64,000 nt of DNA from Tunicatimonas pelagia (GTDB lineage: Bacteria; Bacteroidota; Bacteroidia; Cytophagales; Cyclobacteriaceae). The position numbers and the translations under genes were made by a program. Location: assembly GCF_030506325.1 (NCBI RefSeq), contig NZ_CP120683.1, positions 5,522,501-5,586,500 on the forward strand, given 5' to 3'. The notes under the pieces were generated by a model, which saw only the letters and a program-made list of their open reading frames with translations, did not search any database and was not told the origin of the DNA. This document shows positions 1 through 10,746 of this stretch, piece by piece; position 1 is the stretch's first letter; every line of letters starts with the position of its first letter.

Positions 1-2706
<2,706 letters not shown>

Positions 2707-2874
2707 CTGCTCAACACACCCCCGTTACCGATGATTCTCTTACATATACATGTTAAATAACACAACAATACTATCTCAGGTACTGGGTATTGGATGTTAG
2801 GTGGTAAAAAGAACAGTAACTTACACTGCACCTTTCCACCTTCAATCCTCTTACCCCACAACCTGAAAAATCTT

Positions 2875-2959
2875 AAGGTGGCTGTAGCGCCGGGGATCAA
2901 TGGATCGCCATCCCGGCTCTTCCCATCCCGAACCGAGCAGTTAATGTGAAGTTCGTACA
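2875..2959 (+). pseudogene. Truncated 5S rRNA-like copy upstream of the true 5S
   Basis: The first 25 nt are identical to the start of the intact 5S gene at 2965. An extra segment of about 15 nt follows (around 2900-2915), then a further block of about 27 nt matches 5S again with one difference (cccgaaCcgag versus cccgaaCagag). Similarity stops near the middle of 5S, and unrelated sequence leads directly into the real gene. The 3' half needed for helices I and IV is absent, so this cannot fold as 5S rRNA. It looks like a partial tandem duplication. Confidence 0.8.
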
Positions 2960-2964
2960 ACTTT

Positions 2965-3069
2965 AAGGTGGCTGTAGCGCCGGGGATCACCTCTTCCCAT
3001 CCCGAACAGAGCAGTTAAGCCCGGCAGCGCCAATGGTACTTCACCAGAGGGAGAGTAGGTCGCCGCCTT
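2965..3069 (+). rRNA. rrf: 5S ribosomal RNA
   Basis: Complete 5S gene of about 105 nt, starting AAGGTGGCTGTAGCG and ending GGTCGCCGCCTT, so the two ends pair as helix I. It contains the conserved CCCATCCCGAACAGAG loop and the GAGAGTAGGTCG segment, is co-oriented with 23S, and is followed by a strong terminator. Confidence 0.95.
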
Positions 3070-3083
3070 TTTCTTATTACCAC

Positions 3084-3119
3084 AAAAAAAGCCCTCGCCG
3101 AAAGATGAGGGCTTTTTTT
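3084..3119. terminator. Rho-independent terminator, bidirectional
   Basis: A perfect 13-bp stem (arms 3084-3096 and 3107-3119) has a GC-rich core gccctc/gagggc, a 10-nt loop, and A- and T-runs on its two outer sides. It can end the rRNA operon on the plus strand and the ABC transporter gene on the minus strand, whose stop codon lies 5 nt away. Confidence 0.9.
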
Positions 3120-3124
3120 GTGTC

Positions 3125-4894
3125 TTAATCCAACATCTGTAGCTGAATAAGATTACGATAACTTCGATCGAGTTCGTACAGCTCTTCGTGAGTGCCTTGT
3201 TCAATAATATGCCCTTCTTTTAGCATATAAATACGATCAACTTTGCGAATAGTAGCTAAGCGATGAGCGATTATAATGGTAGTTCGGTGTTGCATAAGAT
3301 TTTCTAGGGCACTTTGAACCAAGTGCTCCGACTCAGCATCTAATGAGCTAGTCGCTTCATCCAGAATCAGAATAGACGGATCTTTTAAAATAGCTCGAGC
3401 AATGGCTATTCTTTGTCGTTGCCCGCCTGATAGCTGAACGCCTCTTTCGCCCACAATAGTGGAGAATCCTTCAGGAAAGGAATCTATAAAGTCCAAAGCA
3501 TTTGCTTGAAGAGCAGCTTCTTTTACTTGCCGAAAGGTTGCATTCTCTCTCCCGTAGCGAATATTTTCTTCAATACTTCCCCCAAACAATATCACTTCTT
3601 GAGGAACCAGTCCGATATTCAGTCTCAAAGCCGAGAGATTATAATCGCCAATAATAGCGTCATCAATGAGAATTGTCCCATTAGTCACTGGGTAATACCC
3701 CAATATTAACTGAGCCAATGTAGATTTTCCAGCACCGCTATGGCCCACAAGCGCAATTTTTTCTCCGGCTTGTACTGAAAAAGAAATATCATTCAAAACT
3801 GTAGTATCTGGCCGGGAAGGGTAAGAGAAAGAAACACTGTTGAAATGAATACTACCCCGAATGGCATGACTGAAAATTTGAGATCGCGATAACCTTACCG
3901 ACTCAGATTGCTCATCTAAAATAGCTAATATACGTTCAGAAGCCCCTATCGCTTTTTGAATTTGTCCGTACAGGTCGCCAAGACCAGCAATAGAACCTCC
4001 AATAAGTGTGGTGTACATGATAAAAGAGATTAAATTACCAACGGTAATAGCACCCTGCTGAACAAGAGTGGCACCGTACCAAAGCACCGCTACGATACCA
4101 CCAAATAAAACGAAAATAATAAATGCTACGAATAAGCCTCGGAACAAAGCGGCTTGTAAAGCCGTATTTACTACCTGGTTAATAGAAGTTCGGTAGCGAG
4201 CTATCTCACGCAATTCGCTAGTAAAAGCTTTTACGGCTCGGATGGCTTGCAACGTTTCTTCTACAATTACACTACTTTCCGCCAGTTGATCTTGCGTTTT
4301 TTTGGTAAGTCGGCGGATATAACGTCCGAATACCATCGCAGCTACGATGAGAAGGGGAAAAGTAGCGAACATGAATCCGGTTAAGCTAGGGGCCATTAAA
4401 ACAATAACAATAGTACCAATAAGCAGCGTGGCTATTTGTCGAAGAAATTCGGCCAGCGTTACTGAAAAGGTGTTCTGTAGTAAAGAAATATCAGAGGTAA
4501 TGCGACTTATCAACTCTCCGGTGCGATGCTCATCGTAGAAGCTTATGGGAAGAGTAATAAGTTTTTGGTAGAGGGCAGTCCGTATATCGGCCGAAGAATT
4601 TTCGTTTACCTTGGCGAAAAAATAGACTCGTACGAATGAAAATATGCTTTGCACAAAAAATACTGCTAGTAGGCAGAGCGCAATAACGTTAAGATTATTC
4701 GATAACCATGATTCATTACCAGATGCTACGTCGAGCAACTCGCCGGAGATGAGCGGAAAGCTAAGCAGTGTTAGACTAGAAAATACTAACCCAACCATAC
4801 CCACCACGAATTGCCATTTATAGGGAAGAATGAATTGATATATTCCAGCTAAACGTTTAAACTGATCTTTATTCAGGAAATTAATTTTTTTCAT
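3125..4894 (-). CDS. ABC transporter, fused permease/ATPase (exporter type)
   Basis: A half-transporter of 589 aa with about six N-terminal membrane helices (roughly residues 20-310) and a C-terminal nucleotide-binding domain. Visible motifs are Walker A GHSGAGKST (about residue 378), signature LSGGQRQR (about 478), Walker B ILILDEATSSLD (about 500) and the switch His in IIAHRLATI. This is the MsbA/multidrug exporter family (ABC_membrane plus ABC_tran). It should act in the inner membrane as a dimer, with lipids or drugs as likely substrates that cannot be told from sequence. The gene is monocistronic and convergent with the rRNA operon. It is unrelated in neighbourhood to the second exporter near 60.5 kb. 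Confidence 0.93.
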   Translation of the reverse strand: MKKINFLNKDQFKRLAGIYQFILPYKWQFVVGMVGLVFSSLTLLSFPLISGELLDVASGNESWLSNNLNVIALCLLAVFFVQSIFSFVRVYFFAKVNENSSADIRTALYQKLITLPISFYDEHRTGELISRITSDISLLQNTFSVTLAEFLRQIATLLIGTIVIVLMAPSLTGFMFATFPLLIVAAMVFGRYIRRLTKKTQDQLAESSVIVEETLQAIRAVKAFTSELREIARYRTSINQVVNTALQAALFRGLFVAFIIFVLFGGIVAVLWYGATLVQQGAITVGNLISFIMYTTLIGGSIAGLGDLYGQIQKAIGASERILAILDEQSESVRLSRSQIFSHAIRGSIHFNSVSFSYPSRPDTTVLNDISFSVQAGEKIALVGHSGAGKSTLAQLILGYYPVTNGTILIDDAIIGDYNLSALRLNIGLVPQEVILFGGSIEENIRYGRENATFRQVKEAALQANALDFIDSFPEGFSTIVGERGVQLSGGQRQRIAIARAILKDPSILILDEATSSLDAESEHLVQSALENLMQHRTTIIIAHRLATIRKVDRIYMLKEGHIIEQGTHEELYELDRSYRNLIQLQMLD

Positions 4895-5005
4895 ATAAAA
4901 TTAGTATTCTATTTCCAGGACGGATTGGTTAGCATCAAATTGTAGAACACCGAAGAAACATATGAGTCGCCGCTTAGTAATCTACTATACTTAAATCTAA
5001 ATACT

Positions 5006-6007
5006 ATGCACTTGGTTACCGGAGCCACCGGATTAATAGGTAGTTTTATCTGCCGAGCTATGCTAAAAGCAGGTTATTCGTTAAGAGCGTTGCGGCGTAA
5101 AACCAGCGATATGAGTTTGGTAAAGGATATTCAAGATGAGATTGAGTGGGTAGAGGGCGACCTGCTTGATATTGTTGATCTGGAAAAGCATATGCAAGGC
5201 GTAAGTGGAGTGATACACAGTGCAGCCTTCATTTCGTACGATAGTCGCGATGAAGCCTTGATGCAAAAAATAAACGTGGAAGGGACAGCTAACATCGTAA
5301 ATGTGGCTTTGAAGCAAAATGTCTCTCATTTCTTACATATGAGTTCAGTAGCTGCGGTGGGAAAGAAAATAACGGATACATTGGTGGATGAAACCCATAC
5401 AATTACTCCGGATGATAACCTCACGGGTTATGCACGTAGCAAATGGTTAGCCGAGGTAGAAGTATGGCGAGCGGTAGCCGAAGGGTTACCTGCGGTGGTG
5501 CTAAATCCATCGTTAGTACTAGGGCCGGGTGATTTAGATAAAAGCAGTACCCAAGTATTCAAATATATTTGGGATGAAAAGCGTTTCTATACCACTGGCA
5601 CAGTGAACTACGTAGATGTACGGGATGTTGCCGAAGTAGCCGTGCAAGCTATTAATCAAGAGCTAACCGGTGAGCGATTCATTGTGAGTGGTGGAAGTGT
5701 ATCTTATCAGCAACTATTTGAGACTATTGCAAAATTCTTTAAGAAGCGCCCACCCAATATCAAAATTAATGCATCCATTATAAAAGGACTGAGTAAACTA
5801 GATCGGGTACGCACCCTAATAACGCAACAAAAACCATTAGTTACCGATGAGTTGGCGCAAGTAGCCCGCAATAGTCATACCTACAACAACCAAAAAGTTC
5901 GAGAAGCCCTAGAAGTGGACTTTCGTCCGCTAAATGAAACAATTCAGTGGTGCTGCGAAGAATTAATGAAAAAAGAAGAAAAAACGTATCTAAAATCACC
6001 CCAATAG
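5006..6007 (+). CDS. NAD-dependent epimerase/dehydratase (extended SDR)
   Basis: 333 aa. A Rossmann glycine motif TGATGLIG sits at residues 5-12, an acidic residue follows beta-2, Ser 113/114 is present, and YxxxK is Y142-K146 (YARSK), which are the catalytic features of extended short-chain dehydrogenases. It resembles the dihydroflavonol-reductase-like group that acts on sugar or isoprenoid-type carbonyls, but the substrate cannot be assigned. It is transcribed divergently from the ABC exporter, 111 nt away. The start is the first ATG after the intergenic gap and places the glycine motif at the usual distance from the N-terminus. Cytoplasmic. Confidence 0.9.
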   Translation: MHLVTGATGLIGSFICRAMLKAGYSLRALRRKTSDMSLVKDIQDEIEWVEGDLLDIVDLEKHMQGVSGVIHSAAFISYDSRDEALMQKINVEGTANIVNVALKQNVSHFLHMSSVAAVGKKITDTLVDETHTITPDDNLTGYARSKWLAEVEVWRAVAEGLPAVVLNPSLVLGPGDLDKSSTQVFKYIWDEKRFYTTGTVNYVDVRDVAEVAVQAINQELTGERFIVSGGSVSYQQLFETIAKFFKKRPPNIKINASIIKGLSKLDRVRTLITQQKPLVTDELAQVARNSHTYNNQKVREALEVDFRPLNETIQWCCEELMKKEEKTYLKSPQ

Positions 6008-6125
6008 ATAACAGCTTACAAATAGTTGGTCATGCGTAGGGTATTTTCTATATTTATCCCTATCCGTAAGCAACATACCCTTAGTTTTTCTATGGAGTAA
6101 CGAACGATTTTTAACCTCTAACAAT

Positions 6126-7523
6126 ATGAGCGATCAATTTAGAAATCGTGAAGATGGGCAAAATTTAATACGATGGTTTGAGAACCAACTTAAAAATAAC
6201 GATGCTCACTTTCTAGATTTAAATATATATGTTGATGTTATTGAAGACTATCTGGATGAAGAAAAATATAAAAAAGCACTAAAAACCTGTAACCTAGGAA
6301 TTGCTCAGTATCCTTATTCGGCGGAGCTGCTGTTCAACAAGGCACAAACCCTAAGCCATTTAGAACGCTACGAAGAAGCCTTAGCTGAATTAGATCGGGC
6401 AGCCAATTTACAGCCCAATGACTACGATATTCTGATGTTGCGAAGTAACATCTTGTCCTGGATGGGAAACTACCAAGGTTCGGTGGGAGAGCTTAAGCGA
6501 TTGGTAGAGCTGAGTGAAGAGAAAGATGAAATATACTATCAGATCGGGATGGCATTTCAGCATATGGCTGATTATCGACAAGCTGCGGAGTACTACAAGC
6601 TAGCCCTTCAGTGGAACCTGCACCACGAAGATGCTATGTACGAACTGGCCTATTGCCTGGATATGACGGGTGAATTGGAAGGTAGTCTTTCCTATTATCA
6701 ACAGTTCATTGACAAAGATCCCTATTCTGTACAGGCTTGGTACAACTTAGGCATTGTTTACAATAAGCTAGAGCGTTTTGATGAGGCCATTCAGGCCTAC
6801 GAGTACGCTATTCTAATTGACGATACCTTTGGTTCTGCCCATTTTAATATGGGGAATACCTACATGAACCTCAAGCAGTATAAGAAAGCGTACAACGCCT
6901 ACCGCAAAACGCACGATATTGAAGGAGGCAACGCCGAAACGTACTGCTGCATGGGGGCTGCCCTCGAGAAGCTGAAGTCGTACAATCGGGCTATGCGAAT
7001 GTACTCTAAGGCAACCAAGCTCGACGAAGAATACGATGAGGCTTGGTTTGGCTTCGGGGCGTGTTTGCATCAGCAAGAGCGCTGGATGGAAGCTACCTAC
7101 GCTCTGCGTAAAGCCCTCCGGCTAAACGATGCAAATTATCTGTACTGGTACATACTAGCTGAAGCCGAACGCAAACTAGGTAATATTGCTTCCAGCAGCG
7201 AAGCGTTCGAGGAGGCTACGCTGCTCAATCCACTTTGTTTAGAGATATGGCAAGACTGGTCGTACCTGTATTTTGAGAATAGTAATTTTGAGATGGCGGT
7301 TTCGGTAGCAATGGGTGGTTTGGAAGAACTACCTGATAACCCTGATCTACTCTACTACGCCACTGCTTATCTTATTTCGGATGGTCAATATAAAGATGCG
7401 TTTATTTATTTAGAAAATGCCTTAACTTTGGATTTTGATAAACACGAAATCTTGTACGATTTTTTTCCAAAGTTAGAAACACAGAAAGCACTCTTTAAGA
7501 TTATCGACCAATACCGAACCTAG
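6126..7523 (+). CDS. Tetratricopeptide-repeat protein
   Basis: 465 aa, almost entirely TPR units of about 34 residues from about residue 35 to the C-terminus, with typical W/L/G/Y/A/F/A/P spacing (for example KALKTCNLGIAQYP and EALAELDRAANLQPN). No signal peptide or membrane segment is visible, so it is probably a cytoplasmic scaffold. The stop codon is immediately followed by the comA ATG with no spacer, and comA overlaps the DUF368 gene, so the three are surely one operon. Partner proteins are unknown. Confidence 0.9.
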   Translation: MSDQFRNREDGQNLIRWFENQLKNNDAHFLDLNIYVDVIEDYLDEEKYKKALKTCNLGIAQYPYSAELLFNKAQTLSHLERYEEALAELDRAANLQPNDYDILMLRSNILSWMGNYQGSVGELKRLVELSEEKDEIYYQIGMAFQHMADYRQAAEYYKLALQWNLHHEDAMYELAYCLDMTGELEGSLSYYQQFIDKDPYSVQAWYNLGIVYNKLERFDEAIQAYEYAILIDDTFGSAHFNMGNTYMNLKQYKKAYNAYRKTHDIEGGNAETYCCMGAALEKLKSYNRAMRMYSKATKLDEEYDEAWFGFGACLHQQERWMEATYALRKALRLNDANYLYWYILAEAERKLGNIASSSEAFEEATLLNPLCLEIWQDWSYLYFENSNFEMAVSVAMGGLEELPDNPDLLYYATAYLISDGQYKDAFIYLENALTLDFDKHEILYDFFPKLETQKALFKIIDQYRT

Positions 7524-8300
7524 ATGAATTATACGCTTAAGAATATTCCCGAGCGAACCGGAAAGCCTCGGGTGTCTGGCTATACTATGGCCATGGACAA
7601 AGGATTGAGTCTGCGCGAGGTAGAAGACTTTATTAGTGTAGCCGGAGGTTATGTAGATGTGGTTAAATTAGGTTGGGCCACTTCGTTTGTTACCCCTCAC
7701 CTAGAAGAAAAAATAGCCGTCTATCATCAGGCAAATATTCCGGTTTATTTTGGGGGAACCTTGTTTGAAGCTTTTGTCGTTCGTCATCAGTTTGATGATT
7801 ATCGACGGATCTTAGATAAGTACGGATTGTCTTTTGCCGAAGTATCCGACGGATCAATTGAACTACCCCACGAGCAGAAGCTAGATTATATTCAGCGGCT
7901 GTCTGAACAAGTAACAGTGCTGTCGGAGGTAGGCTCTAAAGATGCTGCCAAAATAATGCCTCCCTATAAATGGATTGAGTTAATGCAGGCTGAGCTAGAT
8001 GCCGGTGCCTGGAAAGTTATTGGTGAAGCCCGGGAAGGCGGTAATGTAGGGCTATTTCGATCGAGTGGGGAAGTACGCTCGGGCTTGGTAGAAGAGATTT
8101 TGACTAAAATTCCGTTTGATCGCATTATCTGGGAAGCTCCTCAAAAAGAGCAGCAGGTATGGTTCATTAAGCTACTCGGTGCAAACGTAAATTTGGGTAA
8201 TATTGCCCCCAATGAAGTCATTCCTCTGGAAACTATTCGGCTCGGATTGCGAGGAGATACATTTACCCACTTCTTGGGACAGAACGAGCAAACTTCCTGA
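7524..8300 (+). CDS. comA: Phosphosulfolactate synthase (ComA family)
   Basis: 258 aa, close to the usual family length. ComA adds sulfite to phosphoenolpyruvate to give (2R)-phospho-3-sulfolactate, the first step of coenzyme M synthesis in methanogens; it is a TIM-barrel enzyme. Recognised by DVVKLGWATS (about residue 47), YFGGTLFE, AEVSDGSIELP, GAWKVIGEAREGG, IWEAPQKEQQVWFI and NLGNIAPNEV. The organism is bacterial, so the end product is probably not coenzyme M. A route toward sulfopyruvate or cysteate, for instance for sulfonolipids known from Cytophagales, is inference. The gene is tightly coupled to the TPR gene upstream and the DUF368 gene downstream. Confidence 0.9.
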   Translation: MNYTLKNIPERTGKPRVSGYTMAMDKGLSLREVEDFISVAGGYVDVVKLGWATSFVTPHLEEKIAVYHQANIPVYFGGTLFEAFVVRHQFDDYRRILDKYGLSFAEVSDGSIELPHEQKLDYIQRLSEQVTVLSEVGSKDAAKIMPPYKWIELMQAELDAGAWKVIGEAREGGNVGLFRSSGEVRSGLVEEILTKIPFDRIIWEAPQKEQQVWFIKLLGANVNLGNIAPNEVIPLETIRLGLRGDTFTHFLGQNEQTS

Positions 8301-9253
8301 TGAATTACTTAAAAATGTACGGACAGCTATTCCTGAAAGGAATGGCAATGGGCGGAGCCGATGTAGTTCCGGGTGTTTCCGGGGGGACACTGGCCTTTAT
8401 CACAGGTATTTACGAGCGGTTGTTAGATGCCATTAGCTCTTTTGATAAAGATGCACTACAACATGCGTTAAAGTTTCGCTGGCAAGCCCTTTGGCAACAT
8501 GTTGATGGTACCTTTTTAGCGGTGCTCTTGAGCGGTATTGCCACTAGTTTAGTAACCTTGGCGAAGGTTATACATTATTTATTAGATACGTACCCTATCC
8601 AGCTTTGGTCGTTTTTTTTCGGTTTGGTGATTATTGCGGCCTATGTAGTAGCCAAAGAGATTAATCAATGGAAAGGAAGAGTGATTATAGCCGGACTAGG
8701 TGGAATTGCCATTGCCTACACCGTTACGGTAATCACACCCGCTCAAACGCCTACTGATCTCTGGTTCATTTTCTTATCAGGGTCAATTGCTATTTGTGCC
8801 ATGATCTTGCCCGGTATTTCCGGTAGTTTTATTTTACTGATTTTAGGTAAATACGAATACATTGTTACTTCCTTAAATGAGTTTAATGTAACAGTACTTG
8901 CGGTCTTTGGGGTTGGTTGCGTAGTAGGACTGCTTAGTTTTGCTCGTCTAATTTCTTGGCTGCTAGATCGGTACTATAACACGGCTATTGCGCTGTTAGC
9001 CGGATTTATGATTGGCTCACTAAATAAGATATGGCCCTGGAAAGAAGTAGTTTCTACCCGAACGAATAGCAAAGGCGAAGAAGTACCTTTCATTACTGAA
9101 AACGTATTACCTGGGGTATACGAACAAGTTACCGGACAAACTCCGTATCTAGGCCAAGCGATACTCTTTATGATAATAGGAGCGGGTGCTGTACTTGCCA
9201 TTGATCTTGTAGCGGCACGTCAGCAGAAAACGACTAAAACAGTTAGCAATTAG
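8300..9253 (+). CDS. DUF368 membrane protein (PopT-type polyprenyl-phosphate transporter family)
   Basis: 317 aa with about eight hydrophobic helices. The two family signatures are GMAMGGADVVPGVSGGTLAF near residue 15 and CAMILPGISGSFILLILGKYE near the middle, an inverted-repeat arrangement. Members of this family have been reported to recycle undecaprenyl phosphate across the inner membrane (PopT). That role is transferred here from family membership only. The ATG overlaps the comA stop by one base, so translation is coupled. Confidence 0.9.
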   Translation: MNYLKMYGQLFLKGMAMGGADVVPGVSGGTLAFITGIYERLLDAISSFDKDALQHALKFRWQALWQHVDGTFLAVLLSGIATSLVTLAKVIHYLLDTYPIQLWSFFFGLVIIAAYVVAKEINQWKGRVIIAGLGGIAIAYTVTVITPAQTPTDLWFIFLSGSIAICAMILPGISGSFILLILGKYEYIVTSLNEFNVTVLAVFGVGCVVGLLSFARLISWLLDRYYNTAIALLAGFMIGSLNKIWPWKEVVSTRTNSKGEEVPFITENVLPGVYEQVTGQTPYLGQAILFMIIGAGAVLAIDLVAARQQKTTKTVSN

Positions 9254-9423
9254 CAGTGTACAATTTGTAGTTAGCGATGAACAATGAGCGGTTGTTGATT
9301 GACAATGGATGACTAAAAAGTGACAGATCTTTATCTAAAATCCAACCTTTAGCACTGATAACAATCGAGCCATTGAACAATCAGCAATTTAACAATCAAC
9401 AATTTAGCCATTAAATTATAGAT

Positions 9424-10413
9424 ATGGATCAGGTAATCGACGAATCATTAAAGAAGCAGCATCAAGATAAAATTCAGCAGGTCTTTCACGAAGTAGGTAA
9501 AGTAGTGGTCGGGCAGCAGTATATGGTTAACCGCCTTTTGATTGGACTATTTACCAACGGGCATATTTTGCTAGAAGGAGTTCCCGGATTGGCTAAAACG
9601 CTTACTGTCAATACCTTAGCGCAAGTGTTACATTTAGACTTCAAGCGAATTCAGTTCACTCCTGATCTGCTTCCGGCAGACCTAATCGGGACGATGATCT
9701 ACAACCAGCAGAACGCTGATTTTGAAGTAAAGAAGGGGCCGATCTTTGCCAACCTAATTTTGGCCGATGAGGTGAACCGCTCTCCTGCCAAAGTGCAGTC
9801 CGCCCTGCTGGAAGCCATGCAAGAGAAGCAAGTAACCATTGGGGAGACTACCTATCCGTTAGACCGACCCTTTTTGGTGTTGGCTACCCAAAACCCGGTA
9901 GACCAAGAAGGTACCTATCCGTTGCCCGAAGCTCAGGTAGACCGCTTTATGATGAAGGTGTACGTAGACTATCCTACCAAGGAAAACGAACTAGAAGTGA
10001 TGCGCCGTATGGCTAATCTCTCGTTCAGTGGGGAAGTAAGCTCAATCCTAACGAAAGACGACATTTTTTCCATAAGAAACGAAATCAATGCCGTAAGCAT
10101 ATCAGAGTCTTTAGAAAAATATATTATAGAACTGGTGTTTGCTACCCGCAACCCCGAAGCCTACAACATGGCTGACATTGCCAACTACATACAGTTTGGG
10201 GTATCGCCTCGGGCCAGTATCAATCTAAATATTGCGGCTAAAGCTATCGCTTTCTTCGATCAGCGCGACTACGTGCTACCCGAAGATATTAAAGAAGTGG
10301 CCAATGATGTGTTTAATCACCGAATTCTACTGAATTATGAAGCCGAAGCCGACGGAGTAAACACCAGCGATATTATCAAAACCATTCTTCAGAAGGTACC
10401 GATCAATCAGTGA
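9424..10413 (+). CDS. MoxR-type AAA+ ATPase
   Basis: 329 aa. Walker A EGVPGLAKT is at residues 51-59, Walker B LILADEVNR is near 116-124, and sensor-1 (VLATQNP) and the arginine-finger region (PEAQVDRF) follow, then the C-terminal lid with SPRASINLN. MoxR ATPases act as chaperones, usually beside a DUF58/von Willebrand A gene (Bat operon). No such gene follows here: the next gene is an unrelated lipoprotein 333 nt away, so this copy looks orphaned. Confidence 0.92.
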   Translation: MDQVIDESLKKQHQDKIQQVFHEVGKVVVGQQYMVNRLLIGLFTNGHILLEGVPGLAKTLTVNTLAQVLHLDFKRIQFTPDLLPADLIGTMIYNQQNADFEVKKGPIFANLILADEVNRSPAKVQSALLEAMQEKQVTIGETTYPLDRPFLVLATQNPVDQEGTYPLPEAQVDRFMMKVYVDYPTKENELEVMRRMANLSFSGEVSSILTKDDIFSIRNEINAVSISESLEKYIIELVFATRNPEAYNMADIANYIQFGVSPRASINLNIAAKAIAFFDQRDYVLPEDIKEVANDVFNHRILLNYEAEADGVNTSDIIKTILQKVPINQ

Positions 10414-10746
10414 TGAATGAGTAATGATTAGTGCTCGTGCCTACTGTGCGTCCGTCTATTTAATTACGGACTTCGGATTCCAGTCTCCGGTTTCCTAAAA
10501 CAATAACAATTTAGCAATTGAACCATTTTTAGATTCAGGCATCGCTAACGAGCAGCCTATCAGAATAGTTGCTAACATTGGTAGTAATCTACATTCTTAA
10601 CAATTTGATAACCTTAATGTAACTTTGTTAACAATTAATTAACATTAGGTTCTTCACAGATTAATATACAATAGTCACTTTTGCAGGGTAATTCATAAAT
10701 CTACTACGAAACTGTTTAATTAATCTAATCTTTAAGACTTTCACGT
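10414..10746 (+). other. Intergenic region with repeat-like words, upstream of the TIG/fasciclin lipoprotein gene
   Basis: 333 nt with no credible gene. The first part contains ATGAATGAGTAATGATTAG-type words that recur after the PhoD gene at 33912. It also has a CGGACTTCGGATTCC-type word whose reverse complement resembles the msrA/peroxiredoxin gap near 17740. The AT-rich second half ends in CACTTTTG (10676-10683), one base from the Bacteroidota -7 consensus TAnnTTTG and 63 nt before the start codon; no convincing -33 TTG was found. Confidence 0.45.
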
